A stretch of DNA of 64,000 bases, from the NCBI RefSeq assembly GCF_947507565.1, contig NC_089181.1:924536-988535 (forward strand), given 5' to 3'. Of this stretch, positions 23,152 to 35,119 are shown piece after piece. The notes beneath the pieces were generated by a model, which made no database searches, was not told where the DNA came from, and was given only the letters and a program-made list of their open reading frames with translations. Source of the stretch: Oscarella lobularis. Its lineage: Eukaryota; Porifera; Homoscleromorpha; Homosclerophorida; Oscarellidae. Position numbers and translations under genes: made by a program. Position 1 is the stretch's first letter, and each line of letters starts with the position of its first letter.

Positions 23152-26100
23152 AGCAGGACGGACTTTCACTGCGCATGCTTGCTAGTAATGTAGGGAAAAG
23201 ATACGTCATCGCTAACTAATCTAATAAAATGGGGTCGGGCTAAGGAGGAGGGGAGCGGGCTAAGAATCTAGTGTACTTCAACGTACAGGCGACTGATTTC
23301 TCTAACGTTTTGATCTAATGCGAAGCAAAAATAAAGTGACGTGAAAAGAGAAAATTGGGCATGACGCTTAGCTTCGAATGACGACTAACCCGTAACTCGA
23401 CCATTAGGCCGCCTTTCCTTTTCTTCTCATCATGAGTGAACGTGAAATGCGACAGGGAGTTGTAAATGCGTACTGTATCTCTCGTACGGCCAAGAGGAAA
23501 TCCTTCGATCAGCTGAAATCCTCTTGGCGGTCAAATGTTGCCACATTTCTGCCCTCTCTAGCTACGTGCGCGCATTCCCTAACATGGATCAGTGTGTTTT
23601 CAGCCTTGGAAGCGTTACGCGATCGCGCGAAGCCTCTGAATCCGCGTGTAAAGGCGACGTTATCGTATACCGTGGGCGTGACGCCAGAGAACGAGGGTAT
23701 ATCGATAACGTCGCCCTGTGTTTTATGCATTCTCGCCTTCGTCGATCCGAGTTCAATCGCTGCGCTGTCGTCTTCGATCGCATGAGCTGCCACGGCGTCC
23801 TCCATCCGTGTCCCGAGCGGCTTTTTCCCGTGATCGACGATCTGAGCGAAGGCGTAGCAGCCTTTGTGTGCAGAGGCCACAAAGAGAAAGTCGACTCGCT
23901 TGAAAGCGTCATCAGTCATCCTGCTTACCGGCCTCCTCCGAAGAGAACCGCTGCTGTTCAGCCTACCGTGCAGGTGAGGGATATCACGACTGCATGGAAA
24001 TTATTGTTATTACTTCCGCGTGCAGGATTCGGCCTCGAGAGGACGCGCCTAGCTGAAAGTAGATCAAATTCGGTTGCTTTGCAGCAAGAGCTAGATCAGA
24101 CGAAGCAGCGGCTTGCTTCCCTGGAAGAGGAGAACAGGAGACTGCGTGCACAGGGTAACCAAGAACAAATTATGTTAATTAATTAAACACAAAACCCTAA
24201 AAAAACTTGGCAGACTTTCCGACGTTAGTCAGTTCTTTCCAAAAGGCCCTCTACCGTCACCACGTTGTAAATCATGGGCCTCGGCTGTATAGTGGAGATG
24301 AGATGAAGACCTTCTGCGAAGCCCATGCGCCAGGGTTGTTTGATCTCCTCGAAAAGGTCATATCGAGCGATTATTCGAGCACGTTGGATCATGACGGACG
24401 GGCTAAATTGCGACGTCAACGTGTTGTGAGCGAACTCTATAGGCTGGCCTACCTAAACAATCAAGTAAATTATTGATAATAATACTTCCGTATCATAATT
24501 AACCTTATACTGTACTGTAGCAAATCATCGCTTTCGTGAATGATTTCGGCCTTCACCTCTCTCTCTCCGGATGCTCGGACGCAGCATTGGAGTGTGGGCG
24601 CGCGGTTGGAGTTTGCGGACATCCGAAAACGGTGCGAAGATTTAGAAAAGACCTTGCAAGAGATAGCAAAGTCCTTACCAATACCTTCATTGAGAGAGCC
24701 AAAAGCAATCTGGTCATTTTGGTCATCGACGACTTCCACTCGGTTCACTCCATTGCGCGTCCTACCTCATCGGAGACATCGACGGCGATCCATATGGCCA
24801 CATGCATCATTGACGTCCACGAGTCGATTCCATCGCTTCCACTCCCTGGAACATCGCCACACTATCACCCTTCCGATGACGTCTGCAAAGGGGCCGTGAA
24901 CACAGGGCGAGTATCGGACCATTTTACGGAGTTCTTGAATCGTCAGAATGGAAGGACGTGGTTTTCGTTTCTTCCTCGGTCGTTCCAAGTTTTGAATCTC
25001 TCTGACATTCAAAAGACGCTTCTTGATCTTAGGTAAAGTCTATAAAAATAAAAATTTTACATAAATGATAATCTAGTTAAGGTGTTACTCAACGCCCAAT
25101 CAAAGTGACCTTGACCTTCTTTCCACCACTAGACTAATAGATGAAATTGAGCAGGTAGGCATGACTGGTGTCCTTGCGTAGGTAACAAATGCTTCTAAAA
25201 GAATCTCAAATCCACAAGTGACTATAGAACTGTCATTACCAATGCCACTGAAATGCACCCATCTTTGAAAAGGTTCAATTAATTGCTAAGATTAAATAAA
25301 AAAATCACTTATTTTTAATTAAGGTATCTGGAACGCAATGCTCTCCCTTCTATAGGAGATTACCCTACGTTCTTCTTTCAAAAAAACTCATTGCTCAGGT
25401 ATAGTCTCTTAGGACTGCACAGCTTTCCTTCAAACCGAGATATGATCTGTAGGACGAAAATGACAAATTCGGATCGCTTCTCCCTGTTTTAGGCCCATTT
25501 CACATTTTCCTGAACGCCGTTGAAAATCTTTTTACGCTGTACCATCCTATTATTGAAGGTAAATTATAATATTAATATATAAATAATTAGGTTTGAATTG
25601 TTTATTTAAAAATCTCCTAAGGTTTATACAAATATCTCTTTGGGCAACGAAAAAACCTCCCAAAGAAGCCTCGCCCTCAAAGAATGAATACGATGCTGGC
25701 GGCGTTGATTGGCGGATGGCTCCTAGTTCGAGAGAAGATTCTAAACCTTTACGGCGTCTGCAAAGATCTGGAATACCTCATTCTACGATATCTGCTCGAC
25801 GATATCGCGCCTCTTATATTCTGCGATTCACAGAGGAAGTCGGTTTCAGTTGTGGCAAGACTCAATGGCTCATCTTGCCATTATGTTCATAATCCAGCAG
25901 AGGCATCACTATAATCGAGCAATGATTTCAACAATCAGTGACTGCCTTCACTACGAAATCGCTATACCCCAGTGGCAGGCCATCTTCACCAGCTACCTCA
26001 ACATTTTCAGCGAAAAGAAAGTAGAAGTTTTCCACTCTCTCCTACGAGGCCAATGTCCATCATGGTCGAAAGCGGAGCAAATTTCAGAATTTGCTCACGT

Positions 26101-27133
26101 CATAAATGCGAAAAAGTTCCAAGCCGATTTTGCTCTGAATTTTCTGAGTCCTTCAACGCGAAAAGAAAATCGTCAAAGCATCACACATTTAGCAGGCAAG
26201 ACGGCCGAATACCTCACGAAGACATTCGCCACCCTATACCGAAACATTGGGCAGTCTAGCGAGATTGAAGGAGAAAAAAGAAAAAGGAAAAATTTAAGCT
26301 AAATACGCTTAAATGTACCGTCGACCAACGATGCCTGCCACTGGGGTTTTCCACGAAGAAGCCGCCTTCTCAATTGCTGCTGTGCGACTCAGAATGCTGC
26401 GACTCCGACAGCGACACTGCAAAAGTGCTCAGCTGTGGGCACTCATTTCATAATAGCTGCATGTCCTCACCTTCATGCAATATCTGCGAAGCGTTTCTGC
26501 TTGAAACGACGAGGATCTCGGAAAGAAGTTTTCAACGAGTCTCCGTACGCGTGGGCAACATGAAGAAGACGAAGAAGAGCGGCAAGAAGAGGATAACGAT
26601 CCCGACGAAGACCTAGATGAAGAAGAAGCCGACTACTACTCCTCGACTCATTTAATCGATCACTTATCGGCAGAACTGGAGGGCTTGCCATCTGCAGCTA
26701 CGAGACCCAAATTCAGGTCTGCAGTGCACCAGGCTCGACAGACGGACCATGATTATGCATAAACGGGTACTCTCTGCAAACAGTGTGTGTTAAAAAATCT
26801 TGAAATATGTCAAAGTGTTAGATGCTTGCCTCAAACGTCGTTGACCGAGCTTAGCCGGACCGATGTCGTGTTCTCTGAAAGTAGACGTATTTTTCCAAAC
26901 AACGACAACACCCTCCGAACCTTTCCGAAGTAGAACAAAGTAGCAGTGAAAATCACCTACGGTAAGGAAGGAACCCCAGTAAACCTAGACTTACCAAAAG
27001 AAAGACGTATGCTATCTACAACGCTTCTGAAAAGATAGGCTGAATCAGAGGCTTTGCAGCTAAGAAAACGGCGTAGAAAACGGTCGATAACTCCTTAGCA
27101 ACCAGGGCATGCGCAGTGAAAGTCCGTCCTGCT
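23152..27133 (+). mobile_element. Unassigned DNA transposon, copy A (3,982 bp, TIRs, 9-bp TSD)
   Basis: The ends are perfect 27-bp inverted repeats beginning AGCAGGACGGACTTTCACTG, with a further TTGCTA match a few bases inside. Exact 9-bp direct repeats GTCGCGCCC lie at 23143-23151 and 27134-27142. The only gene is the multi-exon transposase-like ORF at 23584-26762. Distance from TIR to start is about 430 bp and from stop to TIR about 370 bp, as in copy B. It sits in the leader of a Ty3/gypsy element. Confidence 0.93.
23584..26762 (+). pseudogene. Transposase-like protein of copy A, frameshifted
   Basis: Exons by comparison with copy B: 23584-23973, about 24040-24154 (coiled coil), 24214-24464 (LYSGDEMKTFCEAHAPGLFD), 24521-25032 (VIDDFHSVHSIARPTSSETS), 25082-25154, 25202-25272, 25324-25398, 25453-25558 (LLPVLGPFHIFLNAVENLF), 25622-26762. 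All introns are 47-66 bp and GT-AG. The N-terminal module has regularly spaced Cys (GYIDNVALCFMHSR, RCAVVFDRMSCHG, CPERLF). The last exon is out of frame at three places against B: near 25815 (11 bases missing), near 26290 (A-run) and near 26550. It has a RING-like finger (LSCGHSFHNSCMSSPSCNIC) and acidic tail. Probably dead unless the shifts are assembly errors. Confidence 0.8.
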
Positions 27134-27155
27134 GTCGCGCCCCGTTTATCCAGCT

Positions 27156-27172
27156 ACCCGGATTCTCCACCA
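27156..27172 (-). promoter_or_regulatory. Primer-binding-like site of the Ty3/gypsy element
   Basis: Minus strand TGGTGGAGAATCCGGGT, three bases from the LTR end at 27176. Shared with the elements at 10.9 and 11.2 kb. Confidence 0.6.
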
Positions 27173-27175
27173 TTT

Positions 27176-27324
27176 TGTAGCCGGGCAAAGGACAGAAGTG
27201 GCGCTTGGGGGAATTCTCTTCTTGTGTGGACACCTGGTTCTCAGTTCACTTGGATTACAGTAGGGTATCTGGTCTCGTGACCTCACTACGCATGCACGAC
27301 TTTCAACTCTCTCAAACAACTACA
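27176..27324 (-). repeat. LTR (149 bp) of the Ty3/gypsy element
   Basis: TGTAGCCGG ... CAACTACA. Related sequence lies at about 58392-58545 (shared GGACAGRAGTGGCGCTTRGG and CCGTGACC..CACTAYGCAYGCA), probably a solo LTR of the same family. Confidence 0.65.
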
Positions 27325-27372
27325 GTGGGTAGGTACAGTGAGCAGTTATGTACTGGTGTATAGTACGCGTGT

Positions 27373-28935
27373 AGGCAGGACGGACTTTCGATTCGCATGC
27401 GCTGGCTGCTAAGGTTTTAGGCTTCGGTTGCTATGCTTTTAACCCTAAGACGAAGCACAAGCGCGCTGGTTTTTCCTCACGAAAATGCTTTCTTACTTAC
27501 TTTAAAAGCATGAAAGGTAAATAAATATATCTGGATATCGGTTGGGGTCTGATTTTGCTGAGAGCCTCGTTCTTGCACGTAAGCCCAAGATGTTTCTGAA
27601 TCAAGCGAACGACTGCGGCAGAGAGAAATCTGCGTCCAACAGTACAACTAAGAGCAGAGGTTACGGAGTACAGTTTTAGTATATATTTTTCACATAGATT
27701 CATTCGTCAGACGTAATTGTGATCTTTCTGCCGCGTTTTATGAATGGCTGATCTGTACTTGGGGCGCGTTGCTGCGGACGGTATGTTATCTGGCTCGACG
27801 AACAAATAATTTCGAAATTCGTCGTCAGTAATTTCGTCTTCTTGGGGATTTTCTGGCAACGTTTCGTCGTTTCCTTTTCCTTCTGAGCTAAGTCTTTTTG
27901 CAAATTTCGAGCCGAGTTCTAGCACCCTCTTGTTCAGGTACGACTCGCAGTAAGGGCAAGGCTGTGGCTATGGCAGGCATTCCTGGTGAAACGAGTGCCC
28001 GCAGCTTAAAGATTACAAGAATAATTGGTAATGTTGCAACTTTTCATATTAAGTCTTCAGATGACAGAACTTCCGCAGAGAATCCAACGGGGAAAGACCT
28101 CTGGTCTAGAGTACACCCCAAGACAGGCAGTGAAAACTTACTTTTTTCGTGCTACCGCGACTTCTTCTTTTGCCCCTCCGCATTTCTTACAAATAACAAT
28201 ATATTCTGCAGTCTGCCCCGCAAGTTGTAAAACGTGCTTGGTTGGCTTCCGTTGGGGTGTCCCTATGAAATTTGCAGCAAATGCGTTGTCAAATTTCCTA
28301 GCGCAGCTCAAGCATTAAGCTAACTCGGAAATTTGCTCTGCTGTTGCCCAACTTGGGCATTGCATGCGAAGCAGACTGTGGAATATCTTGACCTTTTTTC
28401 CGTGAAAACGTTCAAGAAAGTAGAAAAGGTTGACCACTATTCTGGTATTACGGTTTTATATTGCAGAAAGTCGCTTATCATTGCAATCATCGCTTTGTCG
28501 TAATTGTGTTGTTGTTGGGTTATAAACATAATTGAGAGGTGAATCATTGCTCGTTTCCAATAGTCGAATGACTCCCTTGGTAGATTGTTGAATGAAAGTT
28601 GAAGATCAGAGAAACAAGACTGTCGATTAGATATCGCAAGAGTGGAAATTGCCGATCTTTGCAGAACTGTTATAGCTCTAGGACTTTTTCGCGAATCATT
28701 AGCCATCCGCTCATAAGTGCCACAATCATAGTCGTCATACATTCGTAGCAAGGCTTTTTGGGCAGAGATTGTATTTTGCCAAACAAATGCTTGTAAAGTT
28801 CTAAATAGAGTCTTAATTAGCAGTTGAAAAAGTTTGGATTTGGTGTACCGTCAAATATCGGATGATGAAAGTGAACAGATTTTTCAGAGTTTATGTGAAA
28901 CAACCCCAAGAGTTCTCAAAGTTGGGATAGAAGGG
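27373..28935 (-). mobile_element. Decayed copy C of the unassigned transposon
   Basis: A TIR-like end (GGCAGGACGGACTTTCGATT) is at 27373. About 330 bp inside lies the C-terminal end of the transposase on the minus strand (27925-27707, ending ...TRPKYRSAIHKTRQKDHNYV). Further pieces follow: 28320-28000 (matching the region after the core, with stops), 28751-28437 (RAMIHLSIMFITQQQHNYDK) and a decayed equivalent of exon 8 at about 28850-28920. The N-terminal half is missing; LINE sequence begins at about 28940. Confidence 0.75.
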
Positions 28936-28939
28936 AGCA

Positions 28940-29215
28940 GGTAACTCTCCCAAGGAACTAGAAAAGGAGAAAGAATTTGAAGATAAGAAGAGACCGGACA
29001 TTGGGATTTATGATTTTGAAAACGGGAAGCTACTTCTGGACATCAGCGTGATACATCCCCTCAGCCACACATCAATCGGACCCAGCGCGAAGTCGAACGG
29101 AGCGGCGGCGAAAGCAAGAGATCAACAGAAGATCGAAAAATATGAAGAAGTCGCCACTGCACTAGGCTACCTATTCAAACCAGTCGTGGTCGAAGTTTAT
29201 GGAAGATGGAGTTCT
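28940..29215 (+). mobile_element. LINE C-terminal domain fragment
   Basis: Plus-strand frame KKRPDIGIYDFENGKLLLDI, then SVIHPLSHTSIGPSAKSNGA and GYLFKPVVVEVYGRW. This resembles the C-terminal endonuclease-like region of some non-LTR retrotransposons. It runs head-on into a minus-strand RT fragment at 29215. Confidence 0.55.
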
Positions 29216-29747
29216 ATCGCGTCGGCCCTCTTCCCATCGCTCGTCGCCCGTCGGTCGACTCCCAGAAACGCCTGGTGGCTTCTTGCAGTGGCTGGTTGGA
29301 GACCGAAGCCACCTTGCGCAATTCGGATCTCCAGCTGGCGTTCCTGCAACGGGCTTGGGCTTAGCTGACAGCCGACGATTGACTCAAAACAGCTCAGGAC
29401 ATTGCAGTCGTGCTGATTAGCCGCGCTCCCTATGAGCGACGGTGGAACTGAACGAAGAAGATGCGTCATCTTAGACACACCGCAATAGCGAAGCAGCAAC
29501 GACAAGACTTGAAGATTGCCGAGGCGCGGAATCTTGCTGAGAAGGGTCTTCTCTTTGGAGACGATGTAAGAGCAGGAACGTGAAACAAATTCATCCGTCC
29601 CAATAGGTGTGCCAAGCACCACCAGCCCATTTGAAAAGAGTGAGATCGGAAGTGACCAACCTTCCACAGGAACTTGACAGAAGACTTCACATTTTTCGGC
29701 GCGTAAGACGAGACCGATTGACGCCATCTCGCGCTCGAGGACACCAA
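29197..29747 (-). mobile_element. LINE reverse transcriptase C-terminal fragment
   Basis: Open for 176 residues on the minus strand: GLVLRAEKCEVFCQ (thumb-proximal RT motif), LGTPIGTDEFVS, RLGNLQVLSLLLRYCGVSKM, RQLEIRIAQGGFGLQ. It is opposite in direction to the fragment at 28940-29215, so the element was inverted internally or two pieces collided. Confidence 0.6.
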
Positions 29748-32420
29748 AGGCTTCTCAACGTCCGAGGGCGTCCATTTTTAATTGTTGATCAAAAGTGGGC
29801 GTTTTGGCCAACGCTATATTATCGTTAGATATTTGAGCTTTTATTTGCTAGTTCTTACAGCAAAAGTCAAAAATGGTTCTTCCGCCGAGTTTTGCGCATC
29901 GTCATCTTTTGCGAGCCTTTTAAATAAAGTAAAATGTTGACCTATATTTTTAGCACAAGTTTTTTAACTAAATTGTTTTTTAAAGGATTAATTATCCAGA
30001 TAGATATAAGCGTCAAAGCGATCTACGCCGAGATGGCCGAGAGTCTCAACGAAACCTCATTTAATCTTCAAAAGCCGCTCAAAAGCGGCCAAACAGCTAG
30101 GCTTCTGGCTAGTAGGAGTTTGCAGTGTTGCAGAGCCATACATTTTCGATTGAATTAACACGAGAAAGATAACGGATCTTTCTTTAAGGCCCTCCTCAAA
30201 CTTTCATTGGACGTTTTAAATGCTATACATTAACTCTCTTAATCTTCTTCATAACGACACTAAGGCTGACAACGTTGCTCTAAATGCCGAAAGCGATAGC
30301 TGTCGTGCGGTTTTAATTGATTCCGAAAAGTCGCGATAGAAAAAATAGTAATTAAGGCTTCAAAAATTTTTTGAAGGCTCACTTTCACATTGCTTTCGAA
30401 GTTCCTTCTGGACATGCTAAAGAAAGTTTCTCTTATCGAGCGTTTAGTCTTTCGGTGTTTTGGCTGAATTGGTCGCTAATGTTGATTAATTTATGTCATT
30501 CTGTTTTCTAACTTGAATACTTCGTAAACTGACAAGAGAGTTATGTTATTTATAGTTGTTAGTCAACGTTGTGCATTTTCATATTGGTAGTGCTTCTTAC
30601 ACTGACAAATACCCTTTTGTTTTACATGTATCTCGTTGTGGGTAGTGGGTAATTTTGTCGAGACAAATGACAGTTTTATCTTGCGTTTTAAGTATTTGAT
30701 ATGCTTCTCGTAAGTAACAACTTGTAAAATTGTAAGGCACAAGTGAACTTTGCGTATGTAAACATTGATTTTTTATTTTTCTAAGGCTTAGAAAATCCCT
30801 AATCCAACCTAGTTTAAGAACTTCTGAAGGTTTGTACATTATTCCATGTCGAGTACAATAGCTCCACTGTTTTTGCTTGGCTTCTGCAAGAGATAGGATA
30901 TCCACCAGGAAACACTCTTCAGATAATTTGAAAGAACTAGACGCTAAAAGGATTTTTGCTAGCAAAACAAAAGCAACAGTAGAGAAAAAAGAAAAGCAAA
31001 ATTGAAAAAGAAGAGAGTGCACAAACGCAAGACAATCTCGAAAGAAGGGAAGGCCCGACGTACAAAGCTGGCGGGTTTGGGAGTGAGGCACCGCCTGAGA
31101 GGCCACTGGAAAGGGAGGCTACGGCTCCAGGTCGCAGGAAAAGGAAAAAGGCAAGGGGCGAGCGATCACTTCAAGGGCTTTTTTTTAAAAAAAGCGCGTG
31201 ATTTTTTTATTGACTAGCTAACTACACGGCGAATTCTTACTGGTCTTTTCTATGTTATCAGTTATTGCAAAAAAGTGTTCGACTTAGCTGCAGAGTTTTT
31301 ATATGTTTTTCAGGAAAATATAAAAGGTGTTATACATAAATATAATATATTTTCAACTATGACTCATCAGGAAGGTCAAGATCGTTGGAGCTAAGTTTAG
31401 CATATAAAGGCAAAGTAAAATTTGATCGGCAATCGACCAATGGAAACAAATTTGTCGTTGAATAATTCCAATGCCGCCTGATATATCGAAAGAGCTGTAA
31501 TGGACAAAGGAGAAATTAGTGACTGTCATTTGTTTTCATAAGAAACTACAGCCAAGATATGAGTAAATGAATATGTCAAGTTACTCGAAACAGGCTAAAA
31601 AACTATAGCCAAGTTAATTAGATATTAGTAGTAAATAAAAATTTCAAACAGGCTGTATTAAATCATGCTAAGACAGGCAAAAGTATAAATGAAAGACTTT
31701 AAAGTAGATTATTAGACAGTCTAATACTATAATGCTCTTTTAAAAGAGGTAACTAAAGAGGACAACAAATGCGGAGATAAATATCAACGAAGTAAGATCA
31801 ATAGAAACCGATTAAAGTTCAAATGCTCTTCTTGAAAGAGAAAGGCAAATTAGGTAAGCGAAAGGTATATCTTGATATATTTTGTGACACTTGTCAAGTT
31901 TTCGGGCATATTAAACGCTTAGAAGCGTAAGGAAGAGTGTTTCGGTATTTTCTGCAGCTTTAACGCCGACATTTGCCGCAAAAAATTTTGCAAGTAGACG
32001 ATTTAACTGTTTGGCATTCAGGCGGCCTCACTTTTTCCGCAAGGAGAGAGAAGCCGGCCTTTCCTGGCAATAGCAAGATCCATAAAATTATCATTTCCAG
32101 GACAAAAAAACCGAGCTCACTCTTTCTAAAAGATAGTTAACTGTGCTGCAGGTAATACGGTTAGGATTACGATTAGGTTACGATTAGCTTTCCAAAGTTC
32201 GAGAATCTTCGTCGACTAGATTCTTCCAAGGACTATGATTTACGTTTGCATGAAATGTCGTGGAGGTTTGTTTGTAAACTGGCACTTGATTATCATATGG
32301 TTCAACTTCAATTGACTGCTTTTCGGCTTGTGATCAATTTTTGATAATACATAACATCATTCTAATTTTTGATTAGCTGTCACATGGCCATGACGGTACG
32401 TCTAGCACAGTGTACGTCAA
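29748..32420. other. No gene recognised
   Basis: AT-rich sequence. A 169-codon minus-strand frame (30597-31106) has no recognisable motif and biased composition, and short basic frames near 31000-31200 look fortuitous. Confidence 0.55.
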
Positions 32421-32423
32421 CTA

Positions 32424-34358
32424 CCGTAGACTCTGGTTTTTAGGCGCATGCGCTGTTATAAGTGCATAGTACTTTATAAGCGCATACGGCCTTCTCGTAC
32501 TAACCTAGCACGCTATAAGCGCACGAGGTTCAAAATGGCGGAAGCGGACTCTCCTCAGCTGCGGGTGACTCGTAAGAGTTACACTCGCGAAACAAAGCTT
32601 GAAGTTGTTCGTTTCTATCACGAGAACAGCCTTTATCTCACGGCGAAGAAGTTCGGTCTCAATACTAAGGTGATTCTTCGTTGGGTTAAACAGAACGGCG
32701 ATTTCTCAAAGCAAGAAAAGCTGTCGACGGGTGACGACAGCGAGAGCAGGAAAGCATCCCGAAATGGAAAAACGTTTGCACGATGAATACAAGTATTTGA
32801 GAAAACAAGGACTGAAGGTAAAAAGCTGTTGGTTTCGGGCAAAAGCAAAAGAACTTTTGAGCATAATTTGCCCGGACGCCAAATTTGCTTTCTCCGAAGC
32901 GTGGTTTACCAGATTCAAGGATCGCTTTGGAATTAGTCTACGAAGGGCTACAAATGTCTGTCAGAGGCCTCCAGAGGATAAAGTGGCGGCAATTCTTACG
33001 TTTCACGAGGCTATCAGAGAGCTGGCAATAGAAGGCGAGCAAAAGGGACCTCAGGGAAAATGGTCCCTAGAGCAGATTGCTAATGTCGATCAAACACCAT
33101 TGCCATTCTGTTTCACTGACGGGCCAACGTACGCTGACAGAGGAGAAAAATCGGTTTGGGTTCGAAGTGGAGCTTCGGGTCTTGAGAAGAGACAGTGCAC
33201 GCTTACCATATTTGCCGATGGGGTAGCGAGAGTGAAGCCACTTGTCATTTTTCGAGGAAAGGGAAAGAGAATTCCTCTATCTGAAACGGTCCGGTATGAT
33301 CCTCGCGTAAGAGTCACTTTCCAGGCCAATGCTTGGTGCGATGAAGTTGTGATGACAGGCTGGGCACAAGGTCAGTGGCAGCCGGTTTGTGGTCATCAGA
33401 TAATGCTAGTTGCTGATGTTCACAAGGCTCAGAAAACGGATGCTGTCCTATATATTCTTAGAGGGTGCAATACGGAAGTAGTATTTGTCCCGCCTGACGC
33501 CACTAGTCTCGTCCAGCCAATTGACGTTGTTTTCAACGCTCCCTTTAAAGCAGCAATTGAAAAACTAGCTACGGCTCATCGCAACGAAAACGTTGAAGCA
33601 TACGTGAGAGGAGCAATGAATGCAGTTCAACGTCGTGTATTACTGACAAAGTGGGTTGCCCAAGCTTGGGAGGAAGTGAGCAGCAAAAAGGAGATGATTA
33701 TAGGATCCTTTAAAAAATGGGGAATATCTGTTGCTATCGACAGTTCAGAAGACGATCAAATATCCATTGAGGGACTGCCAGGCTACACCGTTGAAGACGA
33801 TGTTGAAAAAGACAGTTCCTCTGACTCTGACGATGATCCCTTTATGGACGAACTCTAGGAAGTCTTAGCATACGGTATATGAAGTACAGACGCACGGAGT
33901 ACACTATTCTACTGTTCAGTCAATAAATGCTCCAATTTGGAAATAATTTCTTCTTCCCTTGAAATTTGTACACACAAGGAACTTCGAGACCATTTTCGTA
34001 CCGTCTTCTACCAGACACCGTTGCGGTGCCAACTCCTCCGTGATAAATAAAAAGCGAAACAAGTCGAGAAAACGTGCGAGGCACGTGTCAAACTACGACG
34101 TCTCTTTTCTTTACACTGACAGCATGCCGATCGTGAACGTTCTCTGGTTCCAGAGCCAAGAACAGCGTTTCTCCAAGTTGCGGGAGCCAAATAACTTTGT
34201 AAACATGATGTCCTCGTATAACGCTGGCGAATTCGAAGTGACCTTTGCCGTCTTCCATTGCGCATGCTCCGCATGCTATAAGCGCATATTACGGTACAAG
34301 CGCATGCAGCCCATTCTCAGTTCTACAAGCGCATGCGCCTATAAACCAGAGTCTACGG
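32424..34358 (+). mobile_element. Tigger/pogo-like DNA transposon (1,935 bp, TA TSD)
   Basis: Inverted ends CCGTAGACTCTGGTTTWTAG, each flanked by TA (32422-32423, 34359-34360), as expected for Tc1/mariner/pogo elements. Both ends carry several copies of TATAAGCGCATGCG-like subterminal repeats (32441-32525 and 34257-34345), probably transposase-binding sites. It encodes the transposase at 32535-33858. Confidence 0.88.
32535..33858 (+). pseudogene. Tigger-like transposase, one frame break
   Basis: Starts MAEADSPQLRVTRKSYTRET, followed by an HTH (ENSLYLTAKKFGLNTKVILR). At about 32735 the frame must change by one base to continue with the CENP-B-type HTH (EAWFTRFKDRFGISLRR) and the DDE domain: NVDQTPLPF, MLVADVHKAQKT, FVPPDATSLVQPIDVV. 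The 375-codon DDE frame is intact to its acidic end (SSSDSDDDPFMDEL). The second catalytic box reads DVH rather than the usual DNH/DGH. Confidence 0.8.
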
Positions 34359-34569
34359 TATGGCATCTGCAATTATTTGCATGATCATGAGCGTTTGAGG
34401 GTGAAGAATGAGCCAGCTGTGGTTCCATCTGCGTGCCTACACACCATGTCTTCTGCGGCGAAAACTTGAAAAGCAGTTTGACTCCAACGCTATCGTCGTG
34501 CTTGGAAACTGGAAAAAGTGGGCTACGTTGAGCGAGAATCCGTTTAACTGCTTTCGCCAATGTTAAAGA

Positions 34570-35011
34570 AGTACGCCGTCACCGCTAAGGCGGATACAGA
34601 GATTTTAAGTCCAGTGCAACAAGTATTGCGTTGTCTCGGACAAGCGATTTTTCAATAATTTTACAAAAATTCCCGCTGTCTTTCACAAAGCTAGGTAAGG
34701 TCGGGACGATGGGTTGTATTATGGTGTCTACGATTTTTGAGAGGCTTTCGGTGAAGCCAGATAACGCGCTACATATTGGGCGCACTCCCATAGGATTTTT
34801 GTGTATTTTCTTTAAAAATACATAAGCTGAGGTCTTACTTCTTCTGGTTCTCGAAGAAGGAAGGTTGTTGTCTCAGCATCAATGACTCCTTGGTTAGCTA
34901 GGCATTCTATGGTAGAGATGATTGACTTTACCAGTGCTTGAGTTGGGCTTTGTCCAATGTTTTGTACGTTTTTTCGTGGTCCAGATATTCTTTTCCTTTT
35001 GAGATGTAGTC
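34570..35011 (-). pseudogene. Penelope-like element reverse transcriptase, downstream part
   Basis: Minus-strand frames read KTLDKAQLKHW-like sequence, GVIDAETTTFLLREPEEVRP and GVRPICSALSGFTESLSKIV ... ILVALDLKSLYPP. These fit the fingers and first catalytic Asp of Penelope-like RTs. The upstream part is at 39941-40310. The two parts were one frame until the foldback element inserted at CTTGACGTC. There are stops and the RT ends early. Confidence 0.7.
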
Positions 35012-35119
35012 CTTGACGTCTAGCCTCGCAAGCCAGACCCTTACGAGAAGGAGGCTGTTCGTTTGGTAGCTTTAGCGCGCGAGGTGTGTAGGCGCGGTCT
35101 CGTCTCACTGCTCGTAGGG

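Larger units (their letters stand above)
20752..27324 (-). mobile_element. Ty3/gypsy element carrying transposon A in its leader
   Basis: On the minus strand: LTR 27324-27176, primer-binding-like site 27172-27156, leader interrupted by transposon A (23152-27133), then gag-protease from 22921 to about 21430. The leader sequences on the two sides of transposon A join exactly through the 9-bp duplication GTCGCGCCC. Sequence from 21430 down to 20752 is not recognisably coding. Pol and the 3' LTR are missing. Confidence 0.7.

Noticed and set aside
30597-31106. 169-codon minus-strand ORF as a gene
   Set aside because: No motif, no plausible splice partners, composition like the surrounding AT-rich DNA.
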